Shown here: in pieces, positions 24,414 to 34,148 of the stretch
Numbering within the stretch: the first letter of the stretch is position 1
Layout of the letters: each line of letters starts with the position of its first letter
Source: an uncultured Prevotellaceae bacterium
GTDB taxonomy: Bacteria; Bacteroidota; Bacteroidia; Bacteroidales; Bacteroidaceae
Reading direction: 5' to 3'
Assembly (NCBI GenBank): GCA_900318995.1
Contig: ONMR01000002.1
Span: forward strand, 85,373-149,372
DNA length: 64,000 nt
Notes under the pieces: model-generated
What the model was told of the DNA's origin: nothing
Seen by the model: the letters and a program-made list of their open reading frames with translations, nothing else
The model's database searches: none
Made by a program: the position numbers and the translations under genes

Positions 24414-25583
24414 TTACTTGAATAGATACTGGGCAAACTCATGCAGCGACTTGCGCCACACCTGCCACTCATGGTCGCCAGGATATGAGTTGAACTTCAC
24501 ATCGACACCTGCGTCACGCATGGTCTTGACTATGTTGCGGGTATATTCTATGCGCGGATCCTGCTCACCGCAGCTGAGGAAGAATACATCGAACGTCTTG
24601 TTGAAGGTTTTGGTATCGGACAGCATGCCCGGGCACTCGGCCTCCAGGTCAAAGTTTGCTGCACCCGATATTCCTCCGAACATACCGGTTGAGAACACGC
24701 CTACGTTGGCAAATACCTCGGGATCACGCAGGCCTATGTAGAATGACTGGCCGCCACCCATGGACAATCCGCACATGGCACGACTCTTGCGGTCTTTCTT
24801 TACGCGGTAGGTCTTCTCAACAAACGGAATCACATTATCAATCAGCTCGCTGCGGAAAGTCTGCATACCCTGCCAGCTGTAACCGCCGCCCATTCCGCCA
24901 CTCCTTGAAGTTACGTTACTATTACTGCTTACCACAATCATAGGCACAGCCTTTCCGGCAGCAATCAGGTTATCCATAATCATAGCGGTACGGCCCTGCT
25001 CCATCCAGCCGCGATGATCCTCACCGCCGCCGTGCTGTATATAGACCACGGGATACTCCTGCTTGCCCTCATTGTAACCGGCCGGGGTATAGACCATGAG
25101 CGGGCGCCACGCCTCCTCAACCTTTGAGTAATAATAAACTGTACGGACCTCACCGTGCGGAACATCCTGCACCTCAAACACATCCATACCCGACTCCTTT
25201 ATCTCAATGGCGCTTGTCCATCGGCTGCAACCGTAAAACGGCTGGCTGGCGGGATCGGATACGGAAACATTGTCTATAAAGAGGTTATAGTAGTGGAATC
25301 CGGGCACCTGTGGCTTGGTGGTAACGGTCCATGCGCCGTTATCTCCCTTGGTCATATCGTATTTGGTGCCGCCCAGGTCAATCTGGACATTCTGTGCCTG
25401 AGGGGCCTGAACGCGGAACATCACGCTGTTATCGGCCAATACTCGGGGATAACTGTTGCGGTTAATGTTGGTAACAGGTGAGTATGAACCATCAGGGAAA
25501 CTCTCCATACGGGGTCTCTGGGCTGCAGCATAACTGCACAAAACAGCCGTAAGCATGGCGGCAATGATCTTTGAAGTCCTCAT
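24414..25583 (-). CDS. Secreted CE1-family esterase with N-terminal Ig-like domain
   Basis: A 389-aa enzyme with a signal peptide (cleavage after SYAAA, about residue 21). Residues about 30-110 form an E-set/CBM48-like domain (DNSVMFRVQAPQAQNVQIDL). An alpha/beta hydrolase of the esterase D/feruloyl esterase type follows, with the nucleophile in CGLSMGGGQS, the oxyanion region VVYIQHGGGEDHRGW, acidic residue candidates in SCGEQDPRIEY and the histidine in YPGDHEWQVWRKSL. This layout matches Prevotella/Bacteroides feruloyl or acetyl xylan esterases. Its start overlaps the stop of a FecCD-type permease by 4 bases, an unusual partner, so a siderophore-ester or trilactone substrate is also possible. 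Confidence 0.86.
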   Translation of the reverse strand: MRTSKIIAAMLTAVLCSYAAAQRPRMESFPDGSYSPVTNINRNSYPRVLADNSVMFRVQAPQAQNVQIDLGGTKYDMTKGDNGAWTVTTKPQVPGFHYYNLFIDNVSVSDPASQPFYGCSRWTSAIEIKESGMDVFEVQDVPHGEVRTVYYYSKVEEAWRPLMVYTPAGYNEGKQEYPVVYIQHGGGEDHRGWMEQGRTAMIMDNLIAAGKAVPMIVVSSNSNVTSRSGGMGGGYSWQGMQTFRSELIDNVIPFVEKTYRVKKDRKSRAMCGLSMGGGQSFYIGLRDPEVFANVGVFSTGMFGGISGAANFDLEAECPGMLSDTKTFNKTFDVFFLSCGEQDPRIEYTRNIVKTMRDAGVDVKFNSYPGDHEWQVWRKSLHEFAQYLFK

Positions 25584-26620
25584 AATGATAATTGGTTATA
25601 TCTGTTTTTTAATAGCACGTAAAGTATCACCGGAGCACCTATGGCAGGGGTGATGGCATTGAGCGGAATCAAGCCGCGGTTGCCCGGAATTGAACTGAGC
25701 ACATTGCACAGAAGCGCCACTACGGCACCGGTCAGAATGGTTACCGGCATCAGGCTGCGGTGGTTGCTTGACTGCAGCATCAGGCGCCCTATGTGCGGCA
25801 CGGCCAGGCCGATGAACGATACCGGACCGCAATACGCCGTAATGATGGCCACCAACAGACTGGTTGACAGCAACAGCCAGTTACGCGTACGTATTATATT
25901 GACACCCAGATTCTCGGCATACATATCGCCCAGCAGCAGCGCATTGAGTGGCTTGATAAGTGACACCGCAATGACCAAGCCTATGGCCGTAACCATGCAA
26001 TAGACGGGAAGTTGTCCCATTGACACCCCGCCAAAGTTACCCATGCCCCACATTGTATATGAGTGTACTCCCTCGGCCGTGGAGAAGAAATTGAGCAGTG
26101 ATATCAGAGCCGATGCCAGATAACTCACCATGAGACCCACAATGAGCAGCATGACCGGATTCTTGAGTCTGGCCGAAAGGTAAAGCACCAGCGCAGTCAC
26201 CGCAATAGCACCCACAAAAGCGCCCAACACGACAGAGAGCGATCCTCCTATCGTAAGGTTTCCCATAGTGATGTTTCCGCCGAACAGCAGCATCACCAAT
26301 GCCACGCCAAGCCCGGCACCGCCGTTTATGCCCAGTATGTCAGGACCTGCCAGAGGGTTGCGGAACGCAGTCTGCAGCATCAGACCCGATGCGGCCAGCG
26401 ACGCACCTGCCAAAAGAGCCGTTACGGCAGCCGGCAATCGGGACTCCCTGATAATGAAATCCCAGCTCTCACGACTGGCTCCCGCACCCGTCAGCGATGC
26501 AATCACATCCTTAAAAGGTATATGAACGGTTCCCAGACACAAATTCAGGAAAAACAACGCCAGCACCGCTACAGCCATTATAGCAACCAGAAATACGGAT
26601 TTGTTCCTTTCTCCTTTCAT
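25580..26620 (-). CDS. FecCD-family ABC transporter permease (BtuC-like candidate)
   Basis: A 346-aa permease for iron complexes or B12, with about ten helices. Signature segments are RLPAAVTALLAGASLAASGL, MLQTAFRNPLAGPDILGING, GLMVSYLASALISLL, and the coupling/late region GPVSFIGLAVPHIGRLML. No ATPase or binding-protein gene is adjacent. The only candidate binding protein in the window is the btuF-like gene ending at 12494. It could be BtuC for B12 or part of an iron-siderophore importer with the co-translated esterase downstream. Confidence 0.9.
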   Translation of the reverse strand: MKGERNKSVFLVAIMAVAVLALFFLNLCLGTVHIPFKDVIASLTGAGASRESWDFIIRESRLPAAVTALLAGASLAASGLMLQTAFRNPLAGPDILGINGGAGLGVALVMLLFGGNITMGNLTIGGSLSVVLGAFVGAIAVTALVLYLSARLKNPVMLLIVGLMVSYLASALISLLNFFSTAEGVHSYTMWGMGNFGGVSMGQLPVYCMVTAIGLVIAVSLIKPLNALLLGDMYAENLGVNIIRTRNWLLLSTSLLVAIITAYCGPVSFIGLAVPHIGRLMLQSSNHRSLMPVTILTGAVVALLCNVLSSIPGNRGLIPLNAITPAIGAPVILYVLLKNRYNQLSL

Positions 26621-26638
26621 AATGTATCAATGTGACTA

Positions 26639-26646
26639 CAAAAATA
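26639..26646 (-). promoter_or_regulatory. -7 promoter element of the permease/esterase operon
   Basis: On the minus strand TATTTTTG matches TAnnTTTG, 18 bases before the permease start. It may drive all five minus-strand genes down to 22452, since gaps between them are at most 27 bases. Confidence 0.5.
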
Positions 26647-26727
26647 GCAAACAAGTCGGTTATTACAGACTTTATGTCTAACTTTCGGTCCATTTTGGAA
26701 TTTATCACACAATTAATACTAACAACA

Positions 26728-27249
26728 ATGAAGAAAATCTTTCTCGCAGCAGCCTTAATGGCTTTGTTTTCAGTGAATGCAAACGCACAGTTCGGATTCG
26801 GAGCTCCCCAGCAGCAGAACGGTGAGCCAAAAGCCCCTGAACTTGAATATGTAGTACGTCTCAACGTCAGCCTGGGCCAGGCCTATTCATCGGGCGACAA
26901 CGGCAAGGGAACCCGCACCATCATACCCATCACCGGCGGCACATTCGAGGGCCCCGACATCAAGGGCGAGGTTCTGCCCGGCGGTGCCGATTACCAGCTG
27001 GCAGTTGACGGCCGCAACGAGGTGGAGGCCATCTACTGCATCCGCACCGATGACGGCGTAACCATCCACGTCCGCAACAACGGCATCATCAAGATGGGTC
27101 AGGGCGGCATGTATTTCCGCTGCGCTCCCAAGTTCGAAGCCCCCAAGGACAGCAAGTACGCCTGGATGAACGAATGTCTCTTCCTCTGTCAGCCCGGTTT
27201 CGGCGGCGCCGGCGGCGGCATCACCCTTGACGTCTGGAAAGTCAAGTAA
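26728..27249 (+). CDS. Secreted DUF3237 protein
   Basis: A 173-aa protein starting at the ATG at 26728, where a clean signal peptide begins (MKKIFLAAALMALFSVNANA, cleaved before QFGFG). An in-frame ATG 32 codons upstream would bury that signal peptide and is rejected. The mature part matches DUF3237: YVVRLNVSLGQAYSSGDNGK, a GGTFEGPDIKGEVLPGGADY segment, and DGVTIHVRNNGII. The family is a small beta-barrel of unknown function. It is transcribed away from the permease/esterase operon. A long inverted repeat follows its stop. Confidence 0.85.
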   Translation: MKKIFLAAALMALFSVNANAQFGFGAPQQQNGEPKAPELEYVVRLNVSLGQAYSSGDNGKGTRTIIPITGGTFEGPDIKGEVLPGGADYQLAVDGRNEVEAIYCIRTDDGVTIHVRNNGIIKMGQGGMYFRCAPKFEAPKDSKYAWMNECLFLCQPGFGGAGGGITLDVWKVK

Positions 27250-27259
27250 GTAAGCTCCA

Positions 27260-27392
27260 GAAAAATTCAGGGTATATAGTCTCCAGAACTACGGGCCTTT
27301 GGCCCTATCCCTCCCACCGCTCCGCGGCGGGCCCCTCCCTCTGACGCGCCGAGGGTGGCGACGGTTCTGAGACTATATACCCTGAATTTTTC
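27260..27392. repeat. 133-bp inverted-repeat element between convergent genes
   Basis: The left arm (27260-27283, beginning GAAAAATTCAGGGTATATAG) is a perfect 24-base reverse complement of the right arm (27369-27392). Five more bases pair (27285-27289 with 27364-27368) after one bulged C. The enclosed 74 bases are very GC-rich and hold smaller hairpins, such as GGGCCTTTGGCCC and CCGCTCCGCGG. It lies between the DUF3237 stop and the leuB stop, so it could end transcription from both sides. Its compact build also fits a non-autonomous mobile repeat (MITE-like). Confidence 0.7.
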
Positions 27393-27393
27393 T

Positions 27394-28455
27394 TCAGTGA
27401 GAATGGATGAAGTCTGCAATCCACTGGCCGACCTCGCGGGTGCCGTAAGTGGCGCCACCGGAAACCTGGATCTCGGGGGTGCGGACACCAGCATCGAGTG
27501 AGGCCTGGACCGCGCGGCGTATCAGGGCGCCTTCCTCGTTGAGACCGAAGTACTCAAACATCATGGCGGCGCTAAGTATCTGGGCTATGGGATTGGCAAT
27601 GTTCAGGCCCTTGCCCTGCGGCCAAGAACCGTGTACGGGCTCAAAGACCGGAGTATGCTCACCGGTTGATGCGCTGGGCAGCAGACCCATGGAGCCGGTA
27701 ATGCACGATGCCTCATCGGTCAGGATATCGCCGAATGTATTCTCGGTAACAATCACGTCAAAGAACCGCGGCTCCTGGATCATACGCATGGAGGCGTTGT
27801 CTACAAACATGAAATCGGTCGTAACCTCGGGGTACTCCTTCATTACCTCCATGGCAACGTTGCGCCACAGACGGGAGCTGGCCAGCACGTTTGCTTTATC
27901 TACAACGGTAAGGTGTTTCTTGCGGACCAGAGCATACTTGTAGCCCACACGCAGTATTCGCTCCACCTCAGCGCGGCTGTACAGATTCGTATCGTATGCC
28001 TCATCGGCCCCCTCTTTCTTGGGGCCGAAATACATGCCGCCGGTAAGTTCACGGATGCAGATGAAATCGGCACCGCTCACTATCTCATCCTTAAGGGGTG
28101 ACTTGTGCACCAGGCAGTCAAACGTCTCTATAGGACGGATGTTAGCATACAGGCCCAACTTCTTGCGCATGGCCAGCAGACCCTGCTCGGGACGTACTTT
28201 CGATGTGGGGTTGTTGTCATACTTGGGGTCACCCACGGCGGCAAACAGCACGGCATCACATTCCATGCAGGTTCGGAAAGTATCCTCCGGGAAGGGATCG
28301 CCTACCTTGTCAATGGCATGGGCACCGCAAATAGCCTCACGGTACTCTATCTCATGTCCGAACTTGCGTGCCACGGCATTTACAACTGCCACACCCTGCT
28401 CCATTATCTCGGGGCCGATACCATCGCCGGCCAATACAGCTATCTTAAGTTTCAT
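27394..28455 (-). CDS. leuB: 3-isopropylmalate dehydrogenase
   Basis: A 353-aa enzyme of the isocitrate/isopropylmalate dehydrogenase family, oxidising and decarboxylating 3-isopropylmalate with NAD. Motifs seen are [43 protein letters not shown] and the metal and cofactor region [12 protein letters not shown], with [20 protein letters not shown]. It can also act on the methylmalate of the citramalate route to isoleucine. It is the last gene of the leu operon, overlapping the fused gene by 4 bases. Its stop is one base from the right arm of the long inverted repeat. Confidence 0.96.
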   Translation of the reverse strand: MKLKIAVLAGDGIGPEIMEQGVAVVNAVARKFGHEIEYREAICGAHAIDKVGDPFPEDTFRTCMECDAVLFAAVGDPKYDNNPTSKVRPEQGLLAMRKKLGLYANIRPIETFDCLVHKSPLKDEIVSGADFICIRELTGGMYFGPKKEGADEAYDTNLYSRAEVERILRVGYKYALVRKKHLTVVDKANVLASSRLWRNVAMEVMKEYPEVTTDFMFVDNASMRMIQEPRFFDVIVTENTFGDILTDEASCITGSMGLLPSASTGEHTPVFEPVHGSWPQGKGLNIANPIAQILSAAMMFEYFGLNEEGALIRRAVQASLDAGVRTPEIQVSGGATYGTREVGQWIADFIHSH

Positions 28456-30590
28456 ATCATTGTCTCTATTTTGTTCATCATCTTAACGGTTGCCTTGATT
28501 GCGGCCTCGGTCTGGTCGGCATCCAGACCGCGGGTCTTGAATTCGGTGCCTTTAAAGTTCCATGTGATGATGGTCTGCACAAAGGCATCGGTGCGGCCGC
28601 CGGGCGGGATTGACACGGTGTAGTTGGTCAGTACCGGGAATGGTTTGTCCAGGCCGGCATATATCTTGCGCAGGGCTCGCACAAAAGCATCGTACTGACC
28701 GTCACCGGTAGCGGCCTCCTGATAGGGCTGTCCGTCTATCTCAATCTTGACGGTTGCCTGCGGACGCAGTCCCTGAGTAAGGCTGAGCGAATAGTTCAGC
28801 ACACGGATGCGCTGCTCCTCCTGTTCGTGATGCAGCACGTCATGCACAATGTACGGCAGGTCATCCTGTGTTACCTGCTCCTTCTTTACGCCCAGTTCAA
28901 TTATGCGGTCGGTCACCTTGCGCATGGACTCCTCGTCAAGCTCAATACCCATGGCCATAAGGTTCATCTGGATATTGGCCTTGCCGCTGTTCTTACCCAG
29001 AGCATACTCACGCACACGGCCGAACCGCTCCGGCAGCAGGGCATTGAAATAGAGGTTGTCCTTCCTGTCACCGTCGGCATGAACGCCGGCGCACTGCGTA
29101 AAGACAAATTCACCCACCACCGGCATGTTGTGCGGGATATGTATGCCGCTGTCCAGCTCCACCTGACGGCTCACCTTGAACAGGCGGCTCTCATTGAGCC
29201 CCGTATCCACACCCATCTGGTCCTTGAGCATTGCCATAACACTGCCCAGCGGCGCGTTACCTGCCCTCTCGCCCAGACCGTTCACAGTCACATGCACGCC
29301 CTTGACTCCGGCCTTGACTGCCGCATAGACATTGGCCACGGCCAGATCATAATCATTATGTGCATGAAAATCAAAATGTATCATGGGATAGCGCTCCACC
29401 ATGCGGCGGCAGTACTCCAGCGTGGTATCGGGGTTGAGAATACCCAGCGTATCGGGCAGCATCACACGCTTTACCGGCATTGCAGCAAGGGCATCCATCA
29501 GGTCAAACACGTATTTGGATGAGCGTTTCATGCCGTTACTCCAGTCTTCCAGATAGACGTTCACCTCCATACCGCGGCTCACTGCGTACTCAACGGTGCT
29601 CCGGATATCGCGGATATGCTCATCGGCAGTCTTACCCAACTGTGCGGTAACGTGCTTGAGACTGCCCTTGCAGAGCAGGTTCATAACCCGGCAACCGGCC
29701 TCCATTATCCAATCGGCCGAGCGGTTCCGGTCAACAAATCCCAGCACCTCGACGCGTCCCAGCAGACCGTTTCGATGCGCCCAATCGGCAATCCCCTTCA
29801 CGCAATCCTGCTCGCGGTCCGATACCATGGCCGATGCAATCTCCACGCGATCCACATTCAGGTCCGACAGCAAAGACTGCACAATGCTCAGCTTCTCCTG
29901 ATTAGAGAAACTTACGCCCGAAGTCTGCTCGCCGTCACGCAGCGTGGTATCCAGAATCTCTATGTAACGCCCGCGGGATGCACGGCCCTCATACGCCTCG
30001 ATATCGGCCTTACGGCTAAGCAGATAGTCAATGTCATCATAGCCGTTAAGCAGGCAGAGTTTCTTGTAGCTGTCTATATCAAACTTCTCGTAGTGTCCGG
30101 AGCCCAGGTTGGTAACTGTCTGCTCCTGCAGGTCAACACGTACCACAGCCTTTGGGTTTGATGTCACAGTCCGCACCAGCTCATCGCGGAAAGCGGTGCT
30201 TACCGTAACCGGCAGCACAAAGCAGTTCAGCAGGTTGCCGCGGTGTATATCGGCAAAGCGGTCCGATATCACCACCCTTATACCGTATCCTGCAATCGCC
30301 CAGGCGGCGTGCTCGCGGCTGGAGCCCGATCCCCAGTTAGTGCCGGCAATAACTATCTCGTGACAGCCTTTGTGCGGACGCTCGCTGTAATCGGGGTTAT
30401 TTAGCACAAACTCCTGCACCGGCTTGCCGTCTACCCCGTAACGCAGGTCATGCATGAACGCATCGCCAAAATAGCCCAGGTCACGGGTGGTGGCAGCCAT
30501 ATACCGGGCCGGTATTATAAGGTCCGTATTGCAGTTGTCTATATTTATGGGAATGCAGGTTGATTCCACTATATTCATTTTCCTTTCCAT
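28452..30590 (-). CDS. leuD: LeuD fused to an isopropylmalate/citramalate synthase-like enzyme
   Basis: A fusion of two complete enzymes, about 712 aa from the ATG at 30590; the longer frame starts with GTG. Residues 1-195 are the isopropylmalate isomerase small subunit, with [20 protein letters not shown] and [20 protein letters not shown]. Residues about 208-712 are an alpha-isopropylmalate synthase superfamily member: [58 protein letters not shown], a lyase barrel and a C-terminal regulatory domain ([18 protein letters not shown]). The operon already has leuA, so this second synthase is probably a citramalate synthase feeding isoleucine. The link reads through [20 protein letters not shown] with no stop. 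Confidence 0.9.
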   Translation of the reverse strand: MERKMNIVESTCIPINIDNCNTDLIIPARYMAATTRDLGYFGDAFMHDLRYGVDGKPVQEFVLNNPDYSERPHKGCHEIVIAGTNWGSGSSREHAAWAIAGYGIRVVISDRFADIHRGNLLNCFVLPVTVSTAFRDELVRTVTSNPKAVVRVDLQEQTVTNLGSGHYEKFDIDSYKKLCLLNGYDDIDYLLSRKADIEAYEGRASRGRYIEILDTTLRDGEQTSGVSFSNQEKLSIVQSLLSDLNVDRVEIASAMVSDREQDCVKGIADWAHRNGLLGRVEVLGFVDRNRSADWIMEAGCRVMNLLCKGSLKHVTAQLGKTADEHIRDIRSTVEYAVSRGMEVNVYLEDWSNGMKRSSKYVFDLMDALAAMPVKRVMLPDTLGILNPDTTLEYCRRMVERYPMIHFDFHAHNDYDLAVANVYAAVKAGVKGVHVTVNGLGERAGNAPLGSVMAMLKDQMGVDTGLNESRLFKVSRQVELDSGIHIPHNMPVVGEFVFTQCAGVHADGDRKDNLYFNALLPERFGRVREYALGKNSGKANIQMNLMAMGIELDEESMRKVTDRIIELGVKKEQVTQDDLPYIVHDVLHHEQEEQRIRVLNYSLSLTQGLRPQATVKIEIDGQPYQEAATGDGQYDAFVRALRKIYAGLDKPFPVLTNYTVSIPPGGRTDAFVQTIITWNFKGTEFKTRGLDADQTEAAIKATVKMMNKIETMI

Positions 30591-30592
30591 AG

Positions 30593-31987
30593 TCACAAGA
30601 GTTTACGGGGGTCAGTTATCACTCCGGTTATAGCGCTGGCAGCCACAGTGAGCGGACTGGCCAGAACGGTTCTGGAGCCGGGCCCCTGACGGCCCACAAA
30701 GTTGCGGTTTGAGGTGGATATGCACAGCTTACCTGCCGGAACCTTATCGGGGTTCATGGCCAGACAGGCCGAGCATGACGGCAGACGCAGTTCAAAACCT
30801 GCATCCTCCAGTATCTTGTCTATTCCCTCCTCTATTATCTGACGGCGTACTGCCCATGATCCGGGCACCAGCCATGCCGTCACGCCGGGAGCCTTGCGGC
30901 GTCCCTGAACCACGCTTGCAAAGGCGCGAAAATCCTCAATGCGGCCGTTGGTGCAGGCGCCCAGGAAACACCAATCTACAGGTGTGCCCTCCAGTTTCTG
31001 CCCTGGCTTGAACTGCATGTAGTCCAACTGAACTTTCAGCTGCCCACGCTCCGCATCAGACAATCCATCATATACGGGAACGGTGCCGTCAATTGCAATT
31101 CCGGCACCCGGATTGGTTCCGTAGGTAATACGCGGTGCAATGTCATCGGCATAGAATGTTACCTCGCGGTCAAAACGGGCGTCGTCATCAGTGCGCAGCT
31201 CGCGCCAGGTGGCTACCGCACGGTCCCAATCGGCACCCTTGGGCGCATACTCGCGCCCGCGCAGCCAGCTGAACGTGGTCTCATCGGGGGCAATCAGACC
31301 GGCACGGCTGCCCATCTCAATGGACAGGTTGGACAGCGTGAGCCTGCCCTCCATAGACATATCGCGCACCACCTGTCCTGCATACTCCACTGCATATCCC
31401 GTTGCACCCGATGTGGTCATCTGCGCCATGATATAGAGTGCCACATCCTTGGCCGTAACACCCTTGCTGAGCTTACCTTCAATGTTGATGCGCATGGTCT
31501 TGGGCTTGAACTGAAGTATGCACTCTGATGCCAGTATCTGCGCCACCTGTGATGTGCCTATACCCATTGCCACAGCACCCAGCGCACCGTGTGTTGAGGT
31601 GTGCGAGTCGCCACACATGATTGTCATTCCGGGCAGCGACAACCCTTTCTCCGGGCCCACCACATGGATTATTCCGTTATCGGGAGTACCCATACTGAAA
31701 CATTTTATCCCAAACTCGCGGCAGTTACGCTCCAGTGTCTCCACCTGTTTGCGGCCCACGGGGTCTTCTATGCGGTCCTGGCAGTGTGACGGCGTATTGT
31801 GGTCGGGCATAGCAAACACCTTGTCGGGTCGCAGCACTCCGCAGCCTTTGTCGCGGATGGCATCGAACGCCTGCGGGGTGGTAACCTCGTGGCAATACAG
31901 GCGGTCTATATAAAGTACGTCAGGTCCGTTGGGGACTGACTGCACCACATGGGCGCTCCATATCTTGTCAAACAGCGTCTTTCCCAT
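30593..31987 (-). CDS. leuC: 3-isopropylmalate dehydratase large subunit
   Basis: A 464-aa aconitase-family subunit starting at the ATG at 31987, one codon inside a longer GTG frame. It carries the 4Fe-4S cluster cysteines in [15 protein letters not shown] and [14 protein letters not shown], and the substrate motifs [20 protein letters not shown] and [20 protein letters not shown]. With the LeuD domain encoded downstream it converts 2- to 3-isopropylmalate, and citramalate to methylmalate. Its start region overlaps the 3' end of leuA by 20 bases. Confidence 0.96.
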   Translation of the reverse strand: MGKTLFDKIWSAHVVQSVPNGPDVLYIDRLYCHEVTTPQAFDAIRDKGCGVLRPDKVFAMPDHNTPSHCQDRIEDPVGRKQVETLERNCREFGIKCFSMGTPDNGIIHVVGPEKGLSLPGMTIMCGDSHTSTHGALGAVAMGIGTSQVAQILASECILQFKPKTMRINIEGKLSKGVTAKDVALYIMAQMTTSGATGYAVEYAGQVVRDMSMEGRLTLSNLSIEMGSRAGLIAPDETTFSWLRGREYAPKGADWDRAVATWRELRTDDDARFDREVTFYADDIAPRITYGTNPGAGIAIDGTVPVYDGLSDAERGQLKVQLDYMQFKPGQKLEGTPVDWCFLGACTNGRIEDFRAFASVVQGRRKAPGVTAWLVPGSWAVRRQIIEEGIDKILEDAGFELRLPSCSACLAMNPDKVPAGKLCISTSNRNFVGRQGPGSRTVLASPLTVAASAITGVITDPRKLL

Positions 31988-33494
31988 CACTCTCCGGTTT
32001 GAATTTGTTTATACAGTCTATATATGCCTCCACGCTGGCGGTAACTATATCGGTATCCGACCCGAATCCGTAGTACAGATGTCCGTCATTCTCCACCTGC
32101 ATGTGTACCTTACACATATCGTCCGATCCCTTAGACAACGCCTGGATTGTCATCTCCTTAAGCGTCATGGTGCGACGGATTATCTGCTTGAGCGCCTTGA
32201 TGGATGCATCCAGCGGGCCGTTTCCGGTTGACTGGGCACTGAACGAACGGCCATCAACGTTCAGACGTATGGTGGCATCAGGTACCACACCCTTACCGGT
32301 AGTCACCTCCAGCGCCTCCAGCTTTACATGACGCTTGGCGGCCACATCGGCCCCTGCCAGCATCAGTATGTCATCATCGGTAAGTTCCTTCTTCTTGTCG
32401 GCAAGTTTGAGGAAAGCCTCGTATATGCGGTTCATTGCCACTGCATCAACCTTGACACCCAGAGCATTGAGACGGTGTTTGAGTGCTGCGCGTCCCGAGC
32501 GGGCGGTCAGTACTATGTTGGCCTCCTCCAGGCCCACATCCTTGGGGTTGATTATCTCATATGTACTGGTGTTCTTGAGCACGCCGTCCTGGTGTATGCC
32601 GCTGGAGTGCGCAAATGCGTTACGGCCCACTATTGCCTTGTTGAACTGCACCGGCATGCTCATGAGCGATGACACCAGACGGCTGGCGGCGGTTATGCGC
32701 TGGGTGTTGATTCCGCACTCCAGCGGTATATTATGGTGGCACTTGAGTATCATGGCAATCTCCTCGAGCGACGTGTTGCCGGCTCTCTCGCCCACTCCGT
32801 TTATGGTCACCTCTACCTGGCGGGCTCCGTTCAGGATTCCGCTCATGGTGTTGGCTGTGGCCATTCCCAGGTCATTGTGGCAATGTGTGGAGAGTATGGC
32901 CTTACCGTTAGCCAGGCCATCTACATGCTCCATCAGGTACTTTATCTTGGCTCCGAACTCATCGGGCAAGCAGTAACCTGTGGTATCGGGTATATTTATT
33001 ATGGTGGCACCGGCCTTTATTGCGGCCTCGGCCACGCGTGCCAGGTATTCATTATCGGTACGTCCGGCATCCTCGGCGTAGAACTCCACCTCACAGTGCT
33101 TGGACGCTGCATACTTTACGGCTGCCACGGCTCGCTCCAGGATCTCGTCACGGGTGCTGTTGAACTTGTAGCGGATGTGCTCATCACTTGTACCTATTCC
33201 GGTGTGGATACGCTTTAGCCTGGCGTACTGCAGGGCATCGGCGGCTGCGTCTATATCGGCCTCAACGGCACGGGTCAGGGCGCAGATAATAGGGTTGCTC
33301 ACGGCTTTTGATATCTCCACTACCGAGTTGAAATCGCCCGGGCTGCTTACCGGAAATCCGGCCTCAATCACATCCACGCCCAGCTGCTCGAGCTGGCGTG
33401 CCACCTCAATTTTCTCAATGGTGTTGAGCTGGCAGCCCGGGACCTGTTCGCCGTCCCGGAGTGTGGTGTCAAAGAAAATGATCCTGTCTGACAT
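31968..33494 (-). CDS. leuA: 2-isopropylmalate synthase
   Basis: A 508-aa LeuA. I start at the ATG at 33494 ([20 protein letters not shown]), because the longer frame opens with TTG nine codons upstream. Diagnostic parts are the DTTLRDGEQ active-site motif, [20 protein letters not shown] with metal-binding histidines, [18 protein letters not shown], and a C-terminal allosteric domain that should bind leucine (residues about 370-508). It condenses acetyl-CoA with 2-oxoisovalerate. It is the first structural gene of the operon and follows an attenuator. Confidence 0.95.
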   Translation of the reverse strand: MSDRIIFFDTTLRDGEQVPGCQLNTIEKIEVARQLEQLGVDVIEAGFPVSSPGDFNSVVEISKAVSNPIICALTRAVEADIDAAADALQYARLKRIHTGIGTSDEHIRYKFNSTRDEILERAVAAVKYAASKHCEVEFYAEDAGRTDNEYLARVAEAAIKAGATIINIPDTTGYCLPDEFGAKIKYLMEHVDGLANGKAILSTHCHNDLGMATANTMSGILNGARQVEVTINGVGERAGNTSLEEIAMILKCHHNIPLECGINTQRITAASRLVSSLMSMPVQFNKAIVGRNAFAHSSGIHQDGVLKNTSTYEIINPKDVGLEEANIVLTARSGRAALKHRLNALGVKVDAVAMNRIYEAFLKLADKKKELTDDDILMLAGADVAAKRHVKLEALEVTTGKGVVPDATIRLNVDGRSFSAQSTGNGPLDASIKALKQIIRRTMTLKEMTIQALSKGSDDMCKVHMQVENDGHLYYGFGSDTDIVTASVEAYIDCINKFKPESDGKDAV

Positions 33495-33520
33495 ACTAAT
33501 TTGTTTGTTAATGTTGGTCA

Positions 33521-33558
33521 AACAAAAAAGCCTCTCTCACATCTGTGAGAAAGGCTTT
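33521..33558 (-). terminator. Attenuator terminator of the leu operon
   Basis: On the minus strand two 15-base arms (33544-33558 and 33527-33541) pair with a single G-U wobble. Six T residues follow (33524-33529), then GTT. It stands 27 bases before leuA and after the Ile-rich leader, the classical transcription-attenuation position. A short GAAGCC just past the leader coding region can pair either with GGCTTC at leader codons 5-6 or with AGGCTT in the terminator, giving a possible switch. Confidence 0.8.
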
Positions 33559-33590
33559 TGCATTTATTTTAACTCTGTCAGATATATGCG

Positions 33591-33656
33591 TCAGGCTTCC
33601 TCACACCGGCAGTCCGGAATGATAATGGAAATAATAATGAAGCCCTGCAGTCGCAT
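33591..33656 (-). CDS. Ile-rich leader peptide of the leu operon attenuator
   Basis: A 21-codon frame, too short for ordinary gene finding: MRLQGF, then IIISIII, then PDCRCEEA and TGA. Six of seven consecutive codons are isoleucine and only one leucine codon is present. It lies between the promoter (33690-33697) and the terminator hairpin (33521-33558). Ribosome stalling at the Ile run when charged Ile-tRNA is scarce would free the downstream segment to disturb the terminator. The composition suggests the operon senses isoleucine, in keeping with a citramalate-type branch encoded in it. Confidence 0.75.
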   Translation of the reverse strand: MRLQGFIIISIIIPDCRCEEA

Positions 33657-33689
33657 AAATCTTTCTAGTCGTTTTCTCTTAAATCGGCG

Positions 33690-33697
33690 CAAAGATA
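33690..33697 (-). promoter_or_regulatory. -7 promoter element of the leu operon
   Basis: On the minus strand TATCTTTG matches TAnnTTTG; a TTG lies 20 bases upstream. It is 34 bases before the leader peptide start. Confidence 0.65.
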
Positions 33698-33736
33698 AAC
33701 ACACAAATCAAAACGAACAACTTATCATCCGATTTT

Positions 33737-33768
33737 TTTGTTTTTCTTGATTACATTATATATCTTTG
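33737..33768 (+). promoter_or_regulatory. Promoter of the hipBA-peptidase-kinase-PqqD-ABC operon
   Basis: TTTG (33737-33740), 20 bases, then TATCTTTG (33761-33768) is a full Bacteroidetes promoter 37 bases before hipB. No other promoter is apparent before 38438, as the following genes abut or overlap. Confidence 0.7.
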
Positions 33769-33805
33769 TAATTGATAATATTTGATTCTTTTACTAATAG
33801 ATTAA

Positions 33806-34144
33806 ATGGATACAAATAATATATTATCACTTCTTGACGAATATGTTATGGAATCGGCCGATGATATAGCAATCAAAATGGCACATGATTTCAGGAACAG
33901 AAGAATCGAGAAGAACCTGACCCGCGAACAGATCGCAGAGCAGGCACAGGTTGCCGTCAGCAACATAATACGCTTTGAGCAGAAGGGTCTTATCTCATTA
34001 AAGAATCTGATAGCTATTGCAATGGTTTTGAATTACACATCTGAGATCAAGAGCATATTCCAAACCCCCAAATATGCAACCATGGAAGAGTTGACACAGA
34101 TACGTCGCAACACCGGCAAGAAGAAAGCCCATAAAATAGTATGA
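33806..34144 (+). CDS. HipB-like XRE-family DNA-binding antitoxin
   Basis: A 112-aa protein with a central helix-turn-helix of the Cro/C1 type (residues about 30-85: RRIEKNLTREQIAEQAQVAV, then FEQKGLISLKNLIAIAMVLN). A basic tail (RRNTGKKKAHKIV) follows. It is four bases upstream of a HipA-like kinase, the usual hipBA order, so it probably binds HipA and represses this operon. It is the first gene of the six-gene unit. Confidence 0.85.
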   Translation: MDTNNILSLLDEYVMESADDIAIKMAHDFRNRRIEKNLTREQIAEQAQVAVSNIIRFEQKGLISLKNLIAIAMVLNYTSEIKSIFQTPKYATMEELTQIRRNTGKKKAHKIV

Positions 34145-34148
34145 CCGC

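Noticed and set aside
26632..26727. Upstream in-frame ATG for the DUF3237 gene
   Set aside because: It would place 32 residues before an obvious MKKIF signal peptide.
33495..33521. TTG start for leuA
   Set aside because: Homologues begin at the [17 protein letters not shown] region, and the ATG at 33494 fits without using a rare start.
33526..33558. Hairpin upstream of leuA as a CRISPR-like or mobile repeat
   Set aside because: It is single copy, followed by a T-run on the minus strand and preceded by a leader peptide, so it is an attenuator.
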